Of a DNA stretch of 64,000 bases, positions 58,319-64,000 are shown one piece after another. A program made the translations under genes and the position numbers. A model generated the notes under the pieces. The model was not told the DNA's origin. It did not search any database and saw nothing but the letters and a program-made list of their open reading frames with translations. Where the stretch lies: NCBI RefSeq assembly GCF_004521985.1, contig NZ_SBHZ01000004.1, positions 1 through 64,000 of the forward strand. The letters are read 5' to 3'. The DNA comes from Ectopseudomonas khazarica (GTDB taxonomy: Bacteria; Pseudomonadota; Gammaproteobacteria; Pseudomonadales; Pseudomonadaceae). Position 1 is the stretch's first letter, and each line of letters opens with the position of its first letter.

Positions 58319-59490
58319 CAACGGCCCTCCCGGGAACGCAGGTTGCGCTGCGACAGATCGCTGCTCAGCGGCACGGCCGGATCACGCGTTGTCGCAGTAC
58401 TGCTGTTGGCAGAAGCGGACGAGGACGAAACGCCACCGCGACCGTCAATCATCTTGTCCAGCGGCAGGTACAGCAGGTTGTTCTGCCCCTTGTCGCCAGT
58501 GACCAGAACCTTGCTGGTGTTGCTCATCATCTCCTGCATGGTGTCCAGGTACAGACGCTCACGCGTGACCTCGGGCGCCTTGCGATACTCGGTGACCAAC
58601 TTGGTGAAGCGATCAGCCTCACCCTCGGCACGTGCGATGACTTCATCACGATAACCGTTGGCTTCCTCCAGCAGACGCTGGGCCTGGCCGCGCGCCTCGG
58701 GAATCACGCCATTGGCATAGGACTCGGCCTGGTTCTTCTCGCGTTGTTCGTCCTCGCGGGCACGAATCACGTCGTCGAAGGCTTCCTGGACTTCACGCGG
58801 TGCCGCGGCGCTCTGGATGTTCACCTGGGTGATGGTGATACCGGTGCGGTAGTTGTCGAGGAAACGCTGCAGGCGCTCGTGCACCTCACTGGCCATCAGT
58901 TCACGACCTTCGGTCAATACCTGATCCATCTCGGTGGAACCCACCACGTGGCGCACGGCACTGTCGGTCGCATGCTGCAGGCTGACTTCCGGCTGATCCA
59001 CGTTGAGCACGAAGTCCTGCAGGTTGCTGATGCGGTACTGCACGGTCAGCGGCACTTCGATGATGTTCTCGTCCTCGGTCAGCATCGCGCCCTGCTTGCT
59101 GTAGGCACGCTCACGAGTGACGTTTTCCTGGAACTTGCGATCGATCGGCGGGAAGTAGATGTTCAGGCCGGGACCAACGGTTTCATGGTACTTGCCGAAG
59201 CGCAGCACCACGGCCTGCTCCTGCTCGTCCACCACGTAGATCGCACTGTACAGCCAGATCACCGCCAGCAGGCCGAGGCCCACGAACAGCAGGCCGAAAC
59301 CGCCACCGCCGCCACTGCGGCCAGAGTCGTCGTCACCGCGCTTCTTGCCGCCACCAAAAAGCCCGTTCAGGCTTTCTTGCAACTTGCGGAACGCTTCGTC
59401 GAGATCCGGCGGGCCCTGCCGGCCACCGCCTTTGCGGCCGCCCCAAGGGTCTTGATTGTTCGAGTTGCCACCCGGCTCATTCCAAGCCAT
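58318..59490 (-). CDS. hflK: HflK, SPFH-family membrane protease modulator
   Basis: A 390-residue protein. Gly-rich N-terminal tail (NQDPWGGRKGGGRQGPPDLD), one membrane helix (about 77-98), SPFH domain (VVLRFGKYHETVGPGLNIYF) and a coiled coil (EDEQREKNQAESYANGVI). It partners HflC to regulate FtsH. The ATG at 59490 follows GGAGAA. A 19-base hairpin sits between it and hflX. Confidence 0.95.
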   Translation of the reverse strand: MAWNEPGGNSNNQDPWGGRKGGGRQGPPDLDEAFRKLQESLNGLFGGGKKRGDDDSGRSGGGGGFGLLFVGLGLLAVIWLYSAIYVVDEQEQAVVLRFGKYHETVGPGLNIYFPPIDRKFQENVTRERAYSKQGAMLTEDENIIEVPLTVQYRISNLQDFVLNVDQPEVSLQHATDSAVRHVVGSTEMDQVLTEGRELMASEVHERLQRFLDNYRTGITITQVNIQSAAAPREVQEAFDDVIRAREDEQREKNQAESYANGVIPEARGQAQRLLEEANGYRDEVIARAEGEADRFTKLVTEYRKAPEVTRERLYLDTMQEMMSNTSKVLVTGDKGQNNLLYLPLDKMIDGRGGVSSSSASANSSTATTRDPAVPLSSDLSQRNLRSREGR

Positions 59491-59516
59491 AGCGTTCTCC
59501 GTACTGATAAAGCGAA

Positions 59517-59535
59517 GGCGCGCCCACGGCGCGCC
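59517..59535. other. GC hairpin between hflX and hflK
   Basis: GGCGCGCC-CAC-GGCGCGCC, 27 bases upstream of the hflK ATG. No T run follows on the minus strand, so it is not a standard terminator. It may modulate the relative expression of hflX and hflK. Confidence 0.4.
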
Positions 59536-59587
59536 GGCCAATGCTACCCAAAGCCCCCGGCCGACAGCAAAGCCGCCGCCACAGGCT

Positions 59588-60889
59588 TTATTGCAAAGTA
59601 TGTTGCTCGATGAACAGCTGAGGCTCCATGCCTTCGCGACTCACCAGGCGATTGAGCTCGACCCTCGGCAAACGCACCGACAGCAGACTACGCCCCTGCT
59701 CGTCATGCCCTTCGTCCTGCACCGCCCCCAGTTCGAAGAACTGCGCGCGCAGGCGCCCCAGACGTTGCGGCAACTGCAGCGTACCGACGAACAGGTCGTC
59801 CGCCAGCAACTCAGCCACCGCCTGCCGCAACAGCTCCAGACCGCGCCCCTCGCGCGCCGACAACCAGACGCGCAACGGCTTGCCATCGGCATCGCGCTGA
59901 ATCTGTGGCTCGACACCTTCCAACAAATCCAGCTTGTTGTACACCTCGAGCATCGGCAATTCGTTCGCACCGATCTCCTTGAGCACCGCCTGCACCTGCT
60001 CGATCTGCGCCATGCGCTCGGGCTCATGGGCATCGATCACGTGCAGCAGCAGATCGGAGTTGCTCGACTCTTCAAGCGTAGCGCGAAAGGCCTCGACCAG
60101 CTTGTGCGGCAGGTGGCGGATGAAGCCCACGGTGTCGGCCAGGACGATCGGCCCGAGGTCGTCGAGTTCGAGCCGGCGCAGGGTCGGATCGAGCGTGGCG
60201 AACAGCTGGTCCGCGGCGTACACCTCGGAGGTGGTCAGCGCATTGAACAGCGTGGACTTGCCGGCGTTGGTGTAACCCACCAGGGAAACCGAAGGGATGT
60301 CCGCGCGCTTGCGCCCGCGGCGCGCCTGCTCACGCTGACTGCGCACCTTCTCCAGCTTCTGCTTGATCTGGCGGATGCGTACACGCAGCAGACGACGGTC
60401 GGTCTCCAGCTGGGTTTCACCCGGACCGCGCAGACCGATCCCGCCCTTCTGCCGCTCCAGGTGGGTCCAGCCACGCACCAGGCGCGTGCTCATGTGATCG
60501 AGCTGCGCCAGCTCGACCTGCAGCTTGCCTTCGTGGGTACGGGCGCGCTGGGCGAAGATATCGAGGATCAACCCGGTACGATCGAGCACGCGACATTCGA
60601 ACGCACGCTCGAGGTTGCGCTCCTGGCTCGGTGTCAGGGTGTGATTGAAGATGACCAGTTCGGCCTCGCTGGCCCTGACCTGGTCGCGCAGCTCCTCGAC
60701 CTTGCCACTCCCGATGAGGTACTTGGCGGTCAGGCGACTGCTGGGCACGCTGAGAAAAGCGACCATGTCGGCGCCTGCCGACATGGCCAACTCCTGGAAC
60801 TCCTGGGGATCTTCGCTCGCCTCGGAGTCTTGGCCTTCCAGATGAACCAGGATGGCCCGCTCACCGCCCTCATGACGCTCGAAGAACAA
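59588..60889 (-). CDS. hflX: GTPase HflX, ribosome-splitting factor
   Basis: A 433-residue GTPase that binds 50S subunits and rescues stalled ribosomes. N-terminal HflX domain (SEAELVIFNHTLTPSQERNL), coiled coil (RRLLRVRIRQIKQKLEKVR), then the G domain with GYTNAGKSTLFNAL, ADTVGFIRHLPH and NKLD. The start is the TTG at 60889 with AGGGGG upstream; MFFERHEGGERAILVHLEG matches the usual N-terminus of the family in Pseudomonas. It follows hfq by 12 bases. Confidence 0.95.
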   Translation of the reverse strand: MFFERHEGGERAILVHLEGQDSEASEDPQEFQELAMSAGADMVAFLSVPSSRLTAKYLIGSGKVEELRDQVRASEAELVIFNHTLTPSQERNLERAFECRVLDRTGLILDIFAQRARTHEGKLQVELAQLDHMSTRLVRGWTHLERQKGGIGLRGPGETQLETDRRLLRVRIRQIKQKLEKVRSQREQARRGRKRADIPSVSLVGYTNAGKSTLFNALTTSEVYAADQLFATLDPTLRRLELDDLGPIVLADTVGFIRHLPHKLVEAFRATLEESSNSDLLLHVIDAHEPERMAQIEQVQAVLKEIGANELPMLEVYNKLDLLEGVEPQIQRDADGKPLRVWLSAREGRGLELLRQAVAELLADDLFVGTLQLPQRLGRLRAQFFELGAVQDEGHDEQGRSLLSVRLPRVELNRLVSREGMEPQLFIEQHTLQ

Positions 60890-60901
60890 TGCAGCCCCCT
60901 A

Positions 60902-61183
<282 letters not shown>

Positions 61184-61262
61184 TCAATTTCAATAATTTT
61201 AGTAGGTAAACAATAGCTTCGGACCGTCACACCCCCAAGGATAGACGGCCAGCGGCAAGGTC

Positions 61263-62234
61263 TCAGTTCAATATGGAGACGCTTTCCAGGTATTTCAAGG
61301 CGCGAGACAGATTGTCGCAGGCCAGGCTGTCCAGCCAGTGCAGCCCGTCCCAGCCTCGCAGCCAGGTGAACTGACGCTTGGCCAGTTGCCGAGTGGCGAT
61401 GATGCCGCGCTCGACCATTTGTTCACGGGACAACCCACCGTCGAGGTATTCCCATACCTGGCGATAACCTACCGCCCGTATAGACGGCAGCCCTGCGTGC
61501 AAGTCACTTCGTCTGCGCAGGGCTTCGACCTCGTCCACGAAACCCTGTTCCAACATCGCTTGAAATCGTTGTGCGATGCGCTCATGCAGAACCTGGCGCT
61601 GCGCCGGAGCGATAGCAAGCTGCGCAACAGTATAGGGCAATTGCCCGCCGGCCGATGTGCCCGTATCGGAGTTTCCGGCGGCCTGACGACGGCGGTGCTC
61701 GCTCATGCTCAGGCCGCTCACGCGATAGACCTCCAGGGCCCGGGTCAGACGCTGAGGGTCATTGGGGTGAATGCGCGCCGCCGACTCCGGATCGACCGCA
61801 GCCAGCTCGCGGTGCAGGGCCTCCCAGCCCTCGGCCGCGGCCCGCGCCTCCAGCTCGGCGCGCACGGCCGGGTCGGCACTGGGCATGTCGGCCAGCCCCT
61901 CCAGCAATGCCTTGTAATAAAGCATGGTGCCGCCCACCAGCAGCGGGATGCGTCCGCGTGCCGCGCTGGCGGCCATGGCGGCCAGCGCATCGGCGCGAAA
62001 TTCCGCGGCGGAATAGCTCTCGGCGGGATCGCGAATATCGATCAGGGCATGCGGAAAGGCGTCAAGAATGGCGCGCTCCGGCTTGGCGGTGCCGATGTCC
62101 ATGCCCCGGTAGATCAGCGCGGAGTCGACGCTGATCAGGTCGCACGGCAGCAGGCGCGCCAGTTCCAAGGCCAGGTCGGTCTTGCCGGCGGCGGTCGGGC
62201 CCATCAGAAAGATTGCGGGGGGAAGCGAAGACAT
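61263..62234 (-). CDS. miaA: tRNA dimethylallyltransferase MiaA
   Basis: A 323-residue enzyme adding a dimethylallyl group to A37 of tRNAs reading UNN codons. The P-loop is [16 protein letters not shown] near residue 10, followed by [19 protein letters not shown] (the catalytic Asp and substrate-binding region), [18 protein letters not shown] and RNLAKRQ-like [13 protein letters not shown]. The start is taken at 62234 ([12 protein letters not shown]); ATG 62240 is also possible. Confidence 0.94.
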   Translation of the reverse strand: MSSLPPAIFLMGPTAAGKTDLALELARLLPCDLISVDSALIYRGMDIGTAKPERAILDAFPHALIDIRDPAESYSAAEFRADALAAMAASAARGRIPLLVGGTMLYYKALLEGLADMPSADPAVRAELEARAAAEGWEALHRELAAVDPESAARIHPNDPQRLTRALEVYRVSGLSMSEHRRRQAAGNSDTGTSAGGQLPYTVAQLAIAPAQRQVLHERIAQRFQAMLEQGFVDEVEALRRRSDLHAGLPSIRAVGYRQVWEYLDGGLSREQMVERGIIATRQLAKRQFTWLRGWDGLHWLDSLACDNLSRALKYLESVSILN

Positions 62235-62294
62235 CGGCATGACTCGAAACACGAAGACGGGAGAAGCCCTGGCGACAGGGCCTCACTGACTCAA

Positions 62295-64000
62295 TTACTG
62301 GCCGCGCATGAACAACTTGTCGAGCTGATCCATACTCAGCTGCGTCCAGGTCGGACGGCCATGGTTGCACTGGCCGCTGCGCTCGGTCTGCTCCATGTCA
62401 CGCAGCAGGGCGTTCATCTCGGGAATGGTCAGGCGCCGGTTGGCACGCACGGAACCGTGACAGGCCATGGTCGCCAGCAGCTCGTTGAGGTGCGCCTGGA
62501 TACGGTCGCTGGTGCCGTACTCGAGCAGGTCGGCCAGCACGTCACGCACCAGCTGCGTCGCTTCGGCCTGCTTGAGCAGAGCCGGAATCTGGCGAATCGC
62601 CAGGCTTTCCTCACCCAGACGCTGCAGCTCGAAGCCCAGACGCTGGAACCATTCGCCGTGCTCCTCGGCGCAATCCGCCTCGCGCTGGCTGACGGCGAGC
62701 GACTCCGGCACCAGCAGCGGCTGGCCACGCAAGCCTTCGCTGGCCATGGCGTGCTTGAGCCGCTCATAGGTGATGCGCTCGTGCGCCGCATGCATGTCCA
62801 CCACCACCATGCCCTGGGCGTTCTCGGCGAGGATGTAGACCCCCTTGAGCTGCGCCACGGCGTAGCCGAGCGGTGGAATGTCGCCCTGCTCCTGCGGCAG
62901 GGGCTGCGCCGGCGCCGTCGGCAGCGGCGAGAAATACTCGCGATACGTCGCCTGGGCCTCGCCCGCCGAAACGCCAGGATTGCCGGCAGGCTGCTGGTAA
63001 CCGGCACCACTGCCGCGCCAGGCCGGCTGGACACTGGGCGCTGGCGCTTCGAGAACGCTGGCCGCCAGGCCCATCTCGCCCTGCGGGCCGAACTCACCCG
63101 CGGCCTGCCCGGTCGGGCGCATCATCGGCGAGACAGTGGCCGGCGCAGCGACCTGATCCTCCGGGCGCACATCGGCCAGCGCACGGTGCAGAGTGCCGTA
63201 GAGGAAGTCGTGCACCATGCGGCTGTCACGAAAGCGCACCTCGTGCTTGGTCGGATGGACGTTGACGTCCACCGTCGCCGGGTCGATTTCCAGGAACAGC
63301 ACGAAGGTCGGATGCCGGCCGTTGAACAGCACGTCGCGGTAGGCCTGGCGCACCGCGTGGGCGACCAGCTTGTCGCGCACCATGCGCCCGTTGACGTAGA
63401 AATACTGCAGGTCCGCCTGGCTGCGCGAGAAGGTCGGCAGGCCGACCCAGCCCCACAGGCGCAGGCCGCCACGTTCGATCTCGATGGGCAGCGCCTGCTC
63501 GAGGAAGGCCGGGCCACAGACCGAGGCCACGCGGCGCGCGCGGCTGATGTCGTCCCCGGCCTCATGCAGGCTGAGCACGGTCTTGCCGTTGTGGCGCAGA
63601 TGGAATGCCACGTCGAAACGGGCCAGCGCCAGGCGCTTGATCACCTCCTGCAGGTGGTCGAACTCGGTTTTCTCCGCCCGCAGGAACTTGCGCCGCGCCG
63701 GCGTGTTGAAGAACAGGTCACGGACTTCCACCGAGGTGCCGACCGGGTGCGCGGCAGGCTGCACCCGCGGCTCCATGTCGCGGCCCTCGGTCTCCACCTG
63801 CCAGGCCTGGTCGGCATCGGCGGTACGCGATGTCAGGGTCAGGCGCGACACCGAGCTGATCGACGCCAGTGCCTCGCCACGAAAGCCCATGCTGAGCACC
63901 GCTTCGAGGTCTTCCAGTTCGCGAATCTTGCTGGTGGCGTGGCGCGCCAGGGCCAGTGGCAGATCGTCCGGGGCGATGCCGCCGCCGTCGTCGCGCACCT
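62295..64000 (-). CDS. mutL: DNA mismatch repair protein MutL, N-terminus outside the window
   Basis: The first roughly 60 residues lie beyond the right edge; about 568 residues are present. The GHKL ATPase motifs D-D-G-G-G-I and [13 protein letters not shown] are visible near the edge, then a variable Gln/Pro-rich linker, and a C-terminal domain with [12 protein letters not shown], matching the D-M-H-A-x2-E-x4-E endonuclease signature, as well as [13 protein letters not shown] and CNHGRPTW. So this MutL probably nicks DNA, unlike the E. coli enzyme. Confidence 0.96.
   Translation of the reverse strand, partial: VRDDGGGIAPDDLPLALARHATSKIRELEDLEAVLSMGFRGEALASISSVSRLTLTSRTADADQAWQVETEGRDMEPRVQPAAHPVGTSVEVRDLFFNTPARRKFLRAEKTEFDHLQEVIKRLALARFDVAFHLRHNGKTVLSLHEAGDDISRARRVASVCGPAFLEQALPIEIERGGLRLWGWVGLPTFSRSQADLQYFYVNGRMVRDKLVAHAVRQAYRDVLFNGRHPTFVLFLEIDPATVDVNVHPTKHEVRFRDSRMVHDFLYGTLHRALADVRPEDQVAAPATVSPMMRPTGQAAGEFGPQGEMGLAASVLEAPAPSVQPAWRGSGAGYQQPAGNPGVSAGEAQATYREYFSPLPTAPAQPLPQEQGDIPPLGYAVAQLKGVYILAENAQGMVVVDMHAAHERITYERLKHAMASEGLRGQPLLVPESLAVSQREADCAEEHGEWFQRLGFELQRLGEESLAIRQIPALLKQAEATQLVRDVLADLLEYGTSDRIQAHLNELLATMACHGSVRANRRLTIPEMNALLRDMEQTERSGQCNHGRPTWTQLSMDQLDKLFMRGQ

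Overview
The window is GC-rich chromosomal DNA from a Pseudomonas-type gammaproteobacterium. Strong markers are the desB/desC/desT block, ureE-F-G-J, azurin, alr-dnaB-rplI-rpsR-rpsF-rlmB-rnr and hfq-hflX-hflK-hflC-purA next to miaA and mutL. The order agrees with what I remember of the Pseudomonas aeruginosa chromosome, so most of the window is core backbone. Species was not determined; azurin, H-NOX and the LEPR island would suit a P. mendocina/P. alcaligenes-like species, but that is a guess. There is no transposase, integrase, CRISPR array or rRNA. The only tRNA genes are two identical tRNA-Leu(CAG) copies.

Layout. 0-4.8 kb: small membrane proteins, a YegD-like Hsp70, an unknown protein and a VOC protein. 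4.8-7.5 kb: an H-NOX gas sensor overlapping a PAS-PAS-GGDEF-EAL enzyme, a likely nitric-oxide to c-di-GMP circuit. 7.6-9.2 kb: an AEC transporter and a small secreted protein with 16-residue repeats. 9.2-12.2 kb: acyl-CoA desaturase desCB, divergent from its repressor desT, with two palindromic operators between them. 12.3-14.8 kb: urease accessory genes. 14.9-19.6 kb: GDPD, LysE, LOG, DUF808 and azurin, with two long intergenic regions rich in DnaA-box-like 9-mers. 19.6-26.4 kb: a three-gene transglutaminase / circularly permuted ATP-grasp / DUF2126 operon, probably making or modifying an unknown peptide.

26.6-39.3 kb is the most interesting part. It holds two HlyD-type adaptors (one with a GAF-like cytoplasmic domain), an M50 zinc protease fused to an HlyD-like arm and starting with a PqqD-like domain, a GNAT, a DUF6916-like protein, a tail-collar protein, a 1690-residue DUF4347/LEPR-motif surface protein and a TolC-family lipoprotein. 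There is a substrate, adaptors and an outer-membrane channel, but no ABC ATPase. I propose an export system in which the M50 protein replaces the ABC transporter and may recognise or cut the LEPR leader. The block sits between backbone genes like a cargo island.

39.3-64 kb returns to core genes: YgiQ radical SAM, a 7TMR-DISM diguanylate cyclase, alanine racemase, DnaB, ribosomal proteins L9, S18 and S6, RlmB, RNase R, the tRNA-Leu pair with a clear promoter and terminator, a chemoreceptor, PurA, HisZ, DUF2065, HflC, HflK, HflX, Hfq, MiaA and MutL (cut by the window edge). All annotation is from reading the sequence and recalled family knowledge; no search was run.
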